A DNA stretch of 64,000 nucleotides from Treponema sp. GTDB lineage: Bacteria > Spirochaetota > Spirochaetia > Treponematales > Breznakiellaceae. The notes beneath the pieces are model-generated. The model made no database searches. It was not told the DNA's origin and saw nothing but the letters and a program-made list of their open reading frames with translations. The stretch lies in contig WQSW01000001.1 of assembly GCA_009787695.1 (NCBI GenBank), forward strand, positions 63,604 through 127,603, written 5' to 3'. Positions 43,798 through 57,561 of this stretch are shown piece after piece; positions within the stretch are counted from its first letter, which is position 1; each line of letters starts with the position of its first letter. The translations under genes and the position numbers were made by a program.

Positions 43798-45361
43798 TAA
43801 TAATTCCAGAACAACTAAAACAATATTTAATACATTAACCGGTACTACAGGACATGCAGTATCACTTTTACTTGGATTTGTAGGAAGAATGGTTTTCCTA
43901 CAATATCTTGCCGTTGAATTACTTGGAATTAATAGTTTATTTACAAGTATTATTGCTGTGTTCTCTTTAGCTGAACTTGGTTTTTCTACAGCAATTTCAT
44001 ACGCATTATATAGACCATTATCTGAAAATAATGAACGAAAAATTTCTGCATTAATGCAATATTACAAAAAAATATATTCAATAATTGGGTTTGTTGTTTT
44101 ATTTTTAGGTATTATTATTCTTCCATTTTTGCAATATTTTATTAATAATTTTGAACAAATAAATATTTCATTAAATGATTTAAGAATATATTTCATTATT
44201 TTTCTAATTTCAACTGTTTCAACGTATTTTTTTGCATATAAACGTACTCTCATTATTTCGGATCAAAAAAGATTTATTGTAAATATCATAAATATAATTA
44301 TCTCAATTATAAATAAAATAACACAAATACTAATAATTATATTTTTACAAAATTTCTTTCTTTTTTTAGCTATTAATGTAATTTTTATTTATCTTGAAAA
44401 TATTGCTATTAATATTATAGTTGATAAAAGATATAAATATTTAAAAATATATAAAAAAGAAAAATTAAATTCTGATGAAAAGAAAACTTTATATGTTAAT
44501 ATTCTTGCTTTGTTTTTTACAAAAACAAGTTCTGTTTTTACTACCGGTATAATTTCTATTATTATTTCAAAATTTATTGGATTAAAAGAAGTAGGTCTTT
44601 ATTCAAATTATTTTTTATTAACATCTGCAATTACAACACTTATTGTAAAATTTAATGAATCGGCTACTGCAAGTGTCGGTAATTTTGCTGTTACTGAGAA
44701 TATAGAATCTCAAAAAGAATTATTCAAGAAAATACTATACTTTAATTCATTTTTTGCAATAGTATTTTTTGTTGGTTTAAGTATTTTATTTAATGATTTT
44801 ATTGAAATATGGCTCGGAAAAGAAATGATTCTAGACAGATGGTTACCATTATTTATGGCAATAAATATATTCATATGGATAATACGTAATACTTTAGGAA
44901 TATTTTTCAATGCATATGGCTTATATAAATATTATTATTATCGTTGTTTTTTTGAAATAATTATATTTTTAGGACTGGCTTTGCCGGGAGCAATTATTTT
45001 TGGTATATCAGGAGTAATTGGTTCTCAAATAATTGCTATAATTATTATTCAACTGCCGTTTGAAATATTTATTATTTCAAAATACGCTTTACAAGAAAAA
45101 ATAAAATTTATTTATAATCATTTGTTTAAATATTTATTTATTACTTTAATTTGTTTTTGCATATCTTATTTTGTTTATTTCTTTTTATTACCATCCGGAT
45201 TAATTGGTTTTATTCTTAAAATACTATTTATTTTATTAGTGGTAACTTCTGTTTATTATATAACTACTTACAAAACTGAAGAATTTAAATATTACTGTAA
45301 TTTATTTAAAAATATACTGATTCGGAGTAAAAAGATAACGTCTAATCAAGAAATAAAATGA
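43787..45361 (+). CDS. Wzx-type polysaccharide flippase
   Basis: 524 residues with about 12-14 membrane segments and no large loops. It matches the MVF/polysaccharide-transport pattern: VGRMVFLQYLAVELLGINSLFTSI in the first helices and FAEL-like charged turns (SLAELGFSTAISYALYRPL). It flips undecaprenyl-linked oligosaccharide units across the inner membrane. Sequence is among the most AT-rich in the window, typical of O-antigen flippase genes and of lateral transfer. Overlaps the HAD gene by 11 bases. No polymerase (Wzy) is recognisable nearby. Confidence 0.85.
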   Translation: MIFNNNSRTTKTIFNTLTGTTGHAVSLLLGFVGRMVFLQYLAVELLGINSLFTSIIAVFSLAELGFSTAISYALYRPLSENNERKISALMQYYKKIYSIIGFVVLFLGIIILPFLQYFINNFEQINISLNDLRIYFIIFLISTVSTYFFAYKRTLIISDQKRFIVNIINIIISIINKITQILIIIFLQNFFLFLAINVIFIYLENIAINIIVDKRYKYLKIYKKEKLNSDEKKTLYVNILALFFTKTSSVFTTGIISIIISKFIGLKEVGLYSNYFLLTSAITTLIVKFNESATASVGNFAVTENIESQKELFKKILYFNSFFAIVFFVGLSILFNDFIEIWLGKEMILDRWLPLFMAINIFIWIIRNTLGIFFNAYGLYKYYYYRCFFEIIIFLGLALPGAIIFGISGVIGSQIIAIIIIQLPFEIFIISKYALQEKIKFIYNHLFKYLFITLICFCISYFVYFFLLPSGLIGFILKILFILLVVTSVYYITTYKTEEFKYYCNLFKNILIRSKKITSNQEIK

Positions 45362-45368
45362 TAGATAA

Positions 45369-45590
45369 AAAGTTGCAAAATGCACTATTAGAATGGCTGA
45401 TGAATTAGGTACAGGAGTAATAAAATTGTTTTATTACGGGTATAGGTATTCAGGTAAAGTACCAGAATTAATCGAAAGCGATATTTTTAGAATCATTGTT
45501 CCATTAGATGACAACTTTTCTTTTAATGTAGAAACAGAAAAAAACACAGTTAATGTGGAGAAAACTCTATGTCAAGCAAAGAAATACTAA
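45369..45590 (+). pseudogene. C-terminal remnant of an AlbA_2/HATPase_c_4 gene
   Basis: Open frame of about 73 codons with no start signal. It reads RMADELGTGVIKLFYYGYR, then SDIFRIIVPLDDNF, the C-terminal end of proteins like the one at 38717-39946 (compare RGEGVPIILSESF). The N-terminal 80 percent is missing. Its end overlaps the start of the UDP-sugar dehydrogenase by 22 bases. Confidence 0.6.
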
Positions 45591-46885
45591 AAAAAATCTC
45601 TGATAAAACTGTAAAAATAGGTATTATCGGACTTGGTTATGTAGGTCTGCCTCTGGCAGTTACTTTTGCACGTAACGGTATTGATGTACTTGGTTTTGAA
45701 AAAAACGAAATAAAAACAAAAGATGTTAATTCTGCAAAAAATTATATAAGCGATGTAACAGATGATGATCTTTTAAATGTTATAAAAACAAATAAACTTT
45801 CAGCAACAATTGATTTTTCCAGAATTAAAGAATGTGATGCAGTCATTATTTGCGTACCTACACCGCTTGATAAATTTAAAAAACCGGATATGAGTTTTAT
45901 TGAACAATCATGTATCGATATCGGTAAAAATATGAAAAACGGAACATTTATCAGTCTTGAAAGTACAACCTATCCAACTACAACTGAAAATTTTATTAAA
46001 CCAATTATTGAGCGTGAATCCGGTATGAAAGAAGGCACAGAATTTTGGCTTTGTTTCAGCCCTGAACGAATTGATCCGGGAAATAAAGATTTTAAAACAG
46101 ATAATACTCCAAAAGTAATTGGCGCGCTTGGCGAAGATGCAAAACAAATCGCGTCAGCATTATATAGTCTTGCAATAAAACATCTTCATATTGTTTCTTC
46201 TCCCCGTGTTGCAGAAATGGTTAAAATACTTGAGAATACGTATCGTCTTATTAATATTTCATTAATAAATGAATTGGCTCTTCTTTCCGGTAAAATGAAT
46301 ATAGATATTTGGGAAGTAATAGAGGCGGCAAAAACAAAACCTTACGGGTTCCAGGCATTTTATCCGGGACCGGGAATCGGCGGTCATTGTATTCCTCTCG
46401 ATCCTTTTTATCTTGAACATATAGCAAAAAATTATAATTTTGAACTATCCATGATACATACTGCAGGCGCAATAAACGATCTAATGCCTTATCGTATGAT
46501 GAATAAAATTTCTTATGCGTTAAACCGTTATAAAAAACCAATTAACGGATCAACAATATTGTTTTTAGGTATTGCTTATAAACCTGATATTGATGACGCG
46601 CGTGAAAGCCCTGCTTTACTTGTAATGGAACAGGTTAAGAAAAAAGGAGCGAAAGTATTATATCATGATCCGTATATTAAAGAAGTTACAGATGATCACG
46701 GAAATCATTATATAGGGTCTATTTTAACAGACGAATTACTTATAAGCGCTGATTGTGTTGTGTTTACAACAAATCATAGTTGCTTTGACTTTGAATATAT
46801 TTTAGAAAAATCAAAATTAATTGTTGATATGCGCAATGTTGTAAAATCCGTAAAAATTGAAGACGGAAAAGTTTTTAAATTATGA
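45569..46885 (+). CDS. UDP-N-acetylglucosamine/UDP-glucose 6-dehydrogenase (WbpA-like)
   Basis: 438 residues. It oxidises the C6 alcohol of a UDP-sugar to a carboxylate with NAD. N-terminal Rossmann motif KIGIIGLGYVGLPLA (about 16-30), VPTPLDK, and ENTYRLINISLINELA. The catalytic cysteine is C274 in GPGIGGHCIPLDP. The GHCIPLDP form and the NTYR motif are as in WbpA/CapL enzymes that act on UDP-GlcNAc. Together with the WbpB- and WbpE-like genes at 40-42 kb it gives a 2,3-diamino-glucuronic acid route. An acetyltransferase of WbpD type is not visible in the window. Confidence 0.9.
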   Translation: MSSKEILKKISDKTVKIGIIGLGYVGLPLAVTFARNGIDVLGFEKNEIKTKDVNSAKNYISDVTDDDLLNVIKTNKLSATIDFSRIKECDAVIICVPTPLDKFKKPDMSFIEQSCIDIGKNMKNGTFISLESTTYPTTTENFIKPIIERESGMKEGTEFWLCFSPERIDPGNKDFKTDNTPKVIGALGEDAKQIASALYSLAIKHLHIVSSPRVAEMVKILENTYRLINISLINELALLSGKMNIDIWEVIEAAKTKPYGFQAFYPGPGIGGHCIPLDPFYLEHIAKNYNFELSMIHTAGAINDLMPYRMMNKISYALNRYKKPINGSTILFLGIAYKPDIDDARESPALLVMEQVKKKGAKVLYHDPYIKEVTDDHGNHYIGSILTDELLISADCVVFTTNHSCFDFEYILEKSKLIVDMRNVVKSVKIEDGKVFKL

Positions 46886-47973
46886 AAGGTTATTATATTA
46901 CATTTGAAAATCCCAGTCATTATAATGAAGGCAATGGCGTATATAAAAAGATTCAATCTCAAATTAAGTCTTTTATAAAAGCCGGTATTAATATTAGTAA
47001 TATTAATATTCCAAAGAATTTCAAACATCTTTTTAAGATAATTAATAAATTTTCACCAAATATATTTTTAAAAAATCTTCCGGAAGATTTTTTTAATGTT
47101 GACTTTTTTTATATACGTTATTCACTTTGTACATATCCTTTTATTAAATTATTAAGTGAAATCAAGAAAAATAAAAAAAATGTTATTATAGAAATACCTA
47201 CATATCCTTATAATCAAGAAATAAAAGGGTTTTTATCAAAATTAACTTTATTAATGGATTCTATTCTAAATAAACAATTAAAAAAATATGTTAATCTAAT
47301 TACTACATATTCAAAACATACTGAAATATTTAATATTCCTGCTTTACAAATAATGAATGGAATTAATATTTCCGATATTCCTGTTGTTACCAAAACAGAA
47401 AATAAAAATGAATTAAATCTTATAGCGGTTGCCAATTTTTATTCATGGCATGGATATGATCGTTTGATATACGGATTATCTGATTATTACAAAAATAATA
47501 CGGAAAAAACCGTGTATATTCATCTGGTTGGGGACGGAGAACAGTTAAATTTTTACAAAAATCTTGTAAATAAATTTAATTTGTCAAATTATATAATTTT
47601 TTACGGTATAAAATCCGGAGAAGAGCTGTCTTTGATTTTTAATAAATCTGATATCGCTGTATGTTCACTTGGAGGTCATAGAAAATCAATTTTTTTATCA
47701 AGCGAATTAAAAAGCAGAGAGTATATGGCAAGAGGACTTCCGATGCTCTCTTCTACAAAAATTGATGTTCTGCCGGATAATTATAAATATTGTCTATTTG
47801 TTCCGGAAAATGAAAGTCCGATTGATATAAATTCCATTATTCAATTTTATAATAATTTGATAAATGAAAATAATATTAATCAAATTACAAATAAAATCAG
47901 ATTATTTGCAGAAAAATATTGTGATATGAATATAACACTAAAACCTGTTATTGAATATTTATCCAAGCTATAA
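46882..47973 (+). CDS. Glycosyltransferase, GT4-like
   Basis: 363 residues, GT-B fold with two Rossmann domains. The second domain carries the nucleotide-sugar site: NLIAVANFYSWHGYDRLI, IHLVGDGEQLNFYKNLV, and a degenerate E-x7-E-like region (LSSELKSREYMARGLPML). It probably adds one sugar to the glycan repeat at the inner side of the cytoplasmic membrane. Overlaps the dehydrogenase by four bases. Composition is AT-rich. Confidence 0.75.
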   Translation: MKGYYITFENPSHYNEGNGVYKKIQSQIKSFIKAGINISNINIPKNFKHLFKIINKFSPNIFLKNLPEDFFNVDFFYIRYSLCTYPFIKLLSEIKKNKKNVIIEIPTYPYNQEIKGFLSKLTLLMDSILNKQLKKYVNLITTYSKHTEIFNIPALQIMNGINISDIPVVTKTENKNELNLIAVANFYSWHGYDRLIYGLSDYYKNNTEKTVYIHLVGDGEQLNFYKNLVNKFNLSNYIIFYGIKSGEELSLIFNKSDIAVCSLGGHRKSIFLSSELKSREYMARGLPMLSSTKIDVLPDNYKYCLFVPENESPIDINSIIQFYNNLINENNINQITNKIRLFAEKYCDMNITLKPVIEYLSKL

Positions 47974-47978
47974 ATAAT

Positions 47979-48995
47979 ATGAATGAATTAAAAAAAATAC
48001 TGATAATAAGCGACTGCTCTTTTTACGGCGGAGGCGAGTCATTTATTGCAAATACATTATCATTATTAAAAGATAATTTTGATACTTATTTTCTTGTAAA
48101 TAATGATTATCTTTATAATTTATTACCGGAAGATAAAAGGTTTATATTTAGAAATAAATTATTTTTAAAACAGTTAAACCAAGCAAAAACATTGATAAAA
48201 GAATTGTCTGTTTCTGTTGTAATTTTAAACGGAGGAAATACATTATTTTATACGCCATTTATTAATAAATTTACAAAAAAAATAATGTATCGTCATGCGA
48301 CATATAAATCAATATCAAATTTATTTAAAAGAATTATTTATATTTTCCTAATTCATATTTGTTATTTATTTGCAAATAAAGTAATTCATGTTTCTAATTA
48401 TTCAAATAATGAGCAAAAAATAAAAAGAAAAAACGCGATTACTGTATCTAATGGCGTAGATTTACTTAAATTCAAAGAGAGAAAGTTCACAAATCCTTTA
48501 AAATATTTATTTCTTGGGCGGACAGATCGGACAAAAGGAATTAAAACTTTAATAGACACATTTTTGCAAATTCCAGAACATATTGCGGTTTTACATATTG
48601 TAGGTTCCGGTGAATACGATGAATATATTAAAAAAATAAACAAAAATAATATTGTTTATTATGGTTTTAATAAAGATACATCATCTTTTTATAATGATTG
48701 TGATATTTTTATTTTATTAACTAAAATAGAAAATTGCAGTTTAAGTATTTTAGATGCATTAAATCATTCAATGCCTGTTATAACAACAAATGTCGGCGGA
48801 AATCCTGAATTAATAAATGAAAAAAACGGTTTTTTTATTAATAACTCTGTTAATAATTTTATTAGTTTAATTTATTCGATCTATGAAAACTCTGAAATTT
48901 TATCTTCTATGGGAAAAAATGCAAATGAAACTGTTAAAAATAAATTTAATAAAATTAATACTTTAAATAAAATTATAACTATAATTAATGATTAA
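47979..48995 (+). CDS. Glycosyltransferase, GT4 family
   Basis: 338 residues, GT-B fold. The N-terminal domain begins ILIISDCSFYGGGESFIANT. The C-terminal domain has LKYLFLGRTDRTKGIKTLI, HIVGSGEYDEYI, DIFILLTKIENCSLSILDALNHSMPVI and TTNVGGNPELI, which are the GT4 donor-binding signatures. Adds a sugar to the growing lipid-linked unit. A five-base gap separates it from the previous transferase. Confidence 0.85.
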   Translation: MNELKKILIISDCSFYGGGESFIANTLSLLKDNFDTYFLVNNDYLYNLLPEDKRFIFRNKLFLKQLNQAKTLIKELSVSVVILNGGNTLFYTPFINKFTKKIMYRHATYKSISNLFKRIIYIFLIHICYLFANKVIHVSNYSNNEQKIKRKNAITVSNGVDLLKFKERKFTNPLKYLFLGRTDRTKGIKTLIDTFLQIPEHIAVLHIVGSGEYDEYIKKINKNNIVYYGFNKDTSSFYNDCDIFILLTKIENCSLSILDALNHSMPVITTNVGGNPELINEKNGFFINNSVNNFISLIYSIYENSEILSSMGKNANETVKNKFNKINTLNKIITIIND

Positions 48996-49008
48996 TTAAA
49001 AATATATT

Positions 49009-50244
49009 ATGGAATTAAATCCTTTATACATTGATCCCGGAACAGGAAGCGCGCTCTTCTCTATTCTTATCGGAATTGCAGCTACTGTGTATTTTCTCGG
49101 ACGCGGATTGATTCTAAAACTTGGTATATTTATTTTTCGTAAAAAGAAAAACTTTGAATATCAATATAAATATGTAATTTATGCTGAAGATAAAAGATAC
49201 TGGTCTTTTTTTGAAATAATTCTAGATGAATTAGAAAAACGAAATATCAATGTTCATTATCTTACAACATCAGAAGATGATCCAATTTTTTCTTCAAAGT
49301 ATGATCATATTGAAGGCAAATACATAGGCAGTGGAAATAAAGCATATGCTTTTTTAAATTTTCTTTCCGCTGAATTTCTATTAACTACAACGCCGAATCT
49401 TGATGTATTTCAATGGAAACGTTCTAAAAATATAAAACACTATTGTCACATGGTTCATGGTGCAGGAGGTGCTGTTTTATATCATTTATACTCTTTTGAT
49501 TATTTCGATTCTGTTCTTGTTCCAAATGAAAAAGAAATTCCTGAACTTCGTATACTTGAACAAACAAGAAATACAATTGAAAAACAATTGGTTGTAGTTG
49601 GGAATTCATTTTTTGACAGATGTGCAGAAAAAATAAAACAAATTCCGAATGAAAATCCGCATATTTTTACTGTCCTTGTATCTCCTTCTTGGGGAAAATC
49701 AGCTTTACTAAGCGTATTCGGAGAAAAATTACTTGATCCTCTTTCAAAAACAGGATGGCGTATAATTGTGCGCCCTCATCCTCAATCATTAATTGTAGAA
49801 AAATTAATGATTGACTCATTGATAGAAAGATATAAAGATAACACAAATATTGAATGGGATTATAATCATGAAAATATTTATTCTCTTTCAAAGTCTGATG
49901 TAATGTTATCGGATTTTTCCGGCATTATTTTTGATTATGTATTCCTTTTTAATAAACCTGTTATTGTAAATATTCAAGATATTAATTATAAACGATTAGA
50001 TGCGCAAGATTTAAATCAAGAACCTTATTTTATACAAGCAATTAAAAAAATCGGAATACAGATTGACAGTAATACGCTTGTTAATATAAAAGAGATAATT
50101 TTGAATCTTTCCCAAGATACGCAAATGCAGAATAATCGTAATGAAGTAATAAAAAATATGTGGATGTTTAAAGGGGAATCCGGCAAGAATATTGTCGATT
50201 TCATGATTCAAACTTCAGAAAAAGAAAAAATAAAAATTGAATAA
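49009..50244 (+). CDS. TagF/CDP-glycerol-glycerophosphotransferase-like protein, copy 1
   Basis: 411 residues. A hydrophobic N-terminal anchor begins with YIDPGTGSALFSILIG (about 6-30). The rest is a GT-B-like fold of the CDP-glycerol glycerophosphotransferase family: TVLVSPSWGKSALLS, GWRIIVRPHPQS, and SDVMLSDFSGIIFDYVF with the conserved DxSGIxxDY-type motif. These enzymes move a phosphoglycerol-type group from a CDP- or CMP-linked donor to an acceptor. Because the neighbouring genes make a CMP-linked phosphonate, it could be the transferase that puts the phosphonate on the glycan. A second copy lies at 56332. Confidence 0.8.
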   Translation: MELNPLYIDPGTGSALFSILIGIAATVYFLGRGLILKLGIFIFRKKKNFEYQYKYVIYAEDKRYWSFFEIILDELEKRNINVHYLTTSEDDPIFSSKYDHIEGKYIGSGNKAYAFLNFLSAEFLLTTTPNLDVFQWKRSKNIKHYCHMVHGAGGAVLYHLYSFDYFDSVLVPNEKEIPELRILEQTRNTIEKQLVVVGNSFFDRCAEKIKQIPNENPHIFTVLVSPSWGKSALLSVFGEKLLDPLSKTGWRIIVRPHPQSLIVEKLMIDSLIERYKDNTNIEWDYNHENIYSLSKSDVMLSDFSGIIFDYVFLFNKPVIVNIQDINYKRLDAQDLNQEPYFIQAIKKIGIQIDSNTLVNIKEIILNLSQDTQMQNNRNEVIKNMWMFKGESGKNIVDFMIQTSEKEKIKIE

Positions 50245-50265
50245 ATGTAATATAAAGGTAATTAT

Positions 50266-52095
50266 ATGCAGGCTATAATTTTAGCTGCCGGTATGGGCAG
50301 ACGTTTAGGTGAATTAACAAACGAAAACACAAAATGTATGGTCAATATTTGCGGAAAAACATTAATTGAGCGGTTGTTAGAACAAATCAGCGAACATAAT
50401 TTTAAACAAATTGTTTTTGTAATAGGTTATTTCGGAGATAAATTAAAAAGTTTAATTGGAAATAATTACAAAGATATACCTGTTAAATATGTAGAAAATC
50501 CTGATTATAAAACAACTAACAATATTTATTCATTATATCTTGCAAAAGATTATTTATTAAAAGATGATACAATCTTATTTGAAAGTGATTTAATAATAGA
50601 AAATACTATTTTAAATGATTTGATAAATAATCCGTACGCCAATCTGACAACGGTTGCAAAATATGAAAATTGGATGGACGGAACAGTTATTACTATTGAT
50701 GAAGAAAATAATATTTTAAGTTTTATTCCTAAAAAAGAATTTGTTTTTTCCAATACAGATAAATATTATAAAACTGTTAATATTTATAAGTTTAGTTCTT
50801 CATTTTCTGAAAATCATTATATCCCTTTTTTGGAAGCGTATTCGCGTACAATGGGAAAAAACGAATATTATGAAGATGTTTTAAGAGTTATTTCTTTTTT
50901 AAACCACTCTACTCTAAAAGCTCATGTAATAAATCCTGAACAAAAATGGTATGAGATTGATGATATACAAGATGTAGATATTGCACAAACTTTGTTTGCC
51001 AATAATGATAATATTCTAAGTAATTATCAAAAACGTTTCGGCGGCTATTGGCGTTTTCCAAAACTTTTGGATTTTTGCTATCTTGTAAATCCTTATTTTC
51101 CGACTGAAAGAATGAAAGACGAATTAAAATCATATTTTGATACATTGCTTTCAAATTATCCTTCAAGCTTAAATGTAAATTGTCTTTTAGTTTCCAAGTT
51201 TTTCGGAATAAAACATAATTATTTGGCAGTAGGAAACGGAGCGGCGGAATTAATTAAAGAATTAATGTATTTGCTTCCCGGAAAAACGGGCATTATGTTT
51301 CCTGCATTTGAAGAATATTACAATAGAAAAGATTCCAATGATTTTATTCCGTATTATGTTAATAATGATTCTTTTAATTATACTTCTAAAGATATAATGT
51401 CTTTCTTTTCAGATAAAAAAATAAAATCGCTTTTATTAATTAATCCTGATAATCCATCAGGAAATTTTATCCCGATAAATGATGTTTTAGAAATTGCTTC
51501 ATGGACAAACAAAAGAAACATTACTTTTATATTAGACGAATCTTTTGTGGATTTTTCTGAAGGCTCTGTTTTAAATTCTCTGTTAAAAAATGAAATATTA
51601 GAACAATTTCCTAATATGATTATCATTAAAAGTATATCTAAATCTTACGGCGTTCCCGGTTTAAGGCTTGGTATACTTGCTTCCAATAATTCCGCTCTTA
51701 TAAATCAGATTAAAAAAGAATTATCAATCTGGAATATAAACTCATTTGCAGAATACTTTATGCAAATATTTAATAAATATGAAAAAGATTACATCAATGC
51801 TTGTAATAAAATAATTTCAGTAAGAGCTGAATTTTTAAAAGATATATCACAAATAAAATATTTACGAGTAATACCTTCTATGGCAAATTATTTCTTGTGT
51901 GAAGTAAAACCTCCTTTTACAGCGACAGAATTAACATTTCAATTATTGAATAATTTTAATATATTAATAAAAAATTGCAAATCAAAATGCGGCTTTTCAA
52001 ATAAAGAATTTGTACGAATTGCCGTAAGATCAGAAGAAGATAATAACAGGCTTTTAGAAGCATTAAAAAAAATAAATAATGGAATTACTCTATGA
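50266..52095 (+). CDS. Nucleotidyltransferase fused to HisC/CobD-like PLP aminotransferase
   Basis: 609 residues. Residues about 1-245 are a sugar-phosphate nucleotidyltransferase-like domain (IILAAGMGRRLGELT, ESDLIIEN), close in type to LicC/CTP-using enzymes. Residues about 255-609 are a fold-type I PLP enzyme of the histidinol-phosphate aminotransferase/CobD group (AVGNGAAELIKELM, LINPDNPSGNF, and PLP lysine K459 in SISKSYGVPGLRLG). The fusion parallels PntC but with an unrelated aminotransferase. It could make and activate a second amino-phosphonate (for example phosphonoalanine) or phospho-amino acid. Function is inference. Confidence 0.8.
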   Translation: MQAIILAAGMGRRLGELTNENTKCMVNICGKTLIERLLEQISEHNFKQIVFVIGYFGDKLKSLIGNNYKDIPVKYVENPDYKTTNNIYSLYLAKDYLLKDDTILFESDLIIENTILNDLINNPYANLTTVAKYENWMDGTVITIDEENNILSFIPKKEFVFSNTDKYYKTVNIYKFSSSFSENHYIPFLEAYSRTMGKNEYYEDVLRVISFLNHSTLKAHVINPEQKWYEIDDIQDVDIAQTLFANNDNILSNYQKRFGGYWRFPKLLDFCYLVNPYFPTERMKDELKSYFDTLLSNYPSSLNVNCLLVSKFFGIKHNYLAVGNGAAELIKELMYLLPGKTGIMFPAFEEYYNRKDSNDFIPYYVNNDSFNYTSKDIMSFFSDKKIKSLLLINPDNPSGNFIPINDVLEIASWTNKRNITFILDESFVDFSEGSVLNSLLKNEILEQFPNMIIIKSISKSYGVPGLRLGILASNNSALINQIKKELSIWNINSFAEYFMQIFNKYEKDYINACNKIISVRAEFLKDISQIKYLRVIPSMANYFLCEVKPPFTATELTFQLLNNFNILIKNCKSKCGFSNKEFVRIAVRSEEDNNRLLEALKKINNGITL

Positions 52096-53389
52096 CAGAT
52101 AAAACAGTTTATCTTTGTATGCGCGGTGATATTATTCATCCTGGAATTATTAATATTATCCGCGAAGGCAGTAAGTTAGGCAACTTAATAGTCGGATTAT
52201 TAACAGATTCTGCAATTGCCTCTCACAAACGCCTTCCGTTTTTAAGTTATGAACAGCGAAAAGAAATAGTGGAAAATATAAAAGGTGTCTATAAAGTAGT
52301 TGCACAGGAAGAATGGAGATATGTTCCGAATATAATTAAATATAAACCGGATTTTATTATCCACGGCGATGATTGGAAAACAGGGCCTCTTCAAAAAGAA
52401 CGCGAAGAAGTATTTGCTGTAATGAAAGAGTTGGGCGGACAAGTAGTAGAAATACCTTATACACAAGGCGTAAACTCTTCATCATTAAATGAAGCAATGC
52501 GTTCTGTCGGAACAACCCCGGATATTCGTCTTAAAACACTGCGCCGCCTTCTTGATACAAAAAAAATAATCAGAATTATGGAAGCACACTCAGGTCTTTC
52601 AGGTTTAATTATTGAAAATCTGGAAATTGAAAAAGAAGACGGAACGCGAAGTTTTGACGGTATGTGGTCATCTAGTTTAACGGATTCTACTTGCAAAGGA
52701 AAACCTGATATTGAAGCTGTAGACCTTACTACCCGCCTTCAGGATTTAACCAATATTCTTGAATGTACAACAAAACCTATTATTTTTGACGGTGATACAG
52801 GTGGGAATCATTTTGCATTCACTGTAAGAACTCTTGAAAGAAATGGAGTGTCTGCTGTCATCATAGAAGATAAGACAGGACAAAAAAGAAATTCACTTTT
52901 TGGAACTGAGGTAAATCAGGAATTGTGCCCTATCCCTGATTTTTGTGAAAAGATTAGAGCAGGTAAACTTGCTCAGGTTACAAAAGAGTTTATGGTTATC
53001 GCTCGTCTTGAAAGTCTTATTGCAGGTTTTCCTGTTTCTCATGCGCTTGAACGTGCCCGCGCTTTTGTAGACGCAGGAGCCGACGGTATAATGATTCACA
53101 GTAAAGAAAAAACAGGAGATGATATAAAAGAATTTTGTTCTGTTTTCCGCTGTGAATATCCTCATGTTCCTATTATTCTTGTTCCAACTACATATAACCA
53201 ATTTACAGAAAAAGAACTTTCTTTATGGGGGGCAAATATTATTATTTATGCAAACCATATGCTCCGCGCTTCATATCCTGCAATGATGTCTGCCGCAAAA
53301 ACAATTTTGGAATGCGAACGTTCTTTGGAAGCAGATAAATATTGTATGCCTATTAAAGAAATTCTAGAATTAATTCCCGGCAGTAAATA

Positions 53390-53390
<1 letters not shown>
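52092..53390 (+). CDS. pepM: Phosphoenolpyruvate mutase with N-terminal cytidylyltransferase-like domain
   Basis: 432 residues. The C-terminal part (about 145-420) converts phosphoenolpyruvate to phosphonopyruvate, the only known main entry to C-P bond natural products. The diagnostic EDKxxxxxNS motif is exact: E259-D260-K261, then N267-S268 (IIEDKTGQKRNS). The metal-binding IFDGDTGGN is near residue 231. The N-terminal 140 residues resemble glycerol-3-phosphate cytidylyltransferase (VYLCMRGDIIHPG, HGDDWK). The usual HxGH nucleotide motif reads HPGI (16-19), so this domain may not be active. Overlaps the previous gene by four bases. Confidence 0.95.
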
Positions 53391-57553
<4,163 letters not shown>

Positions 57554-57561
<8 letters not shown>

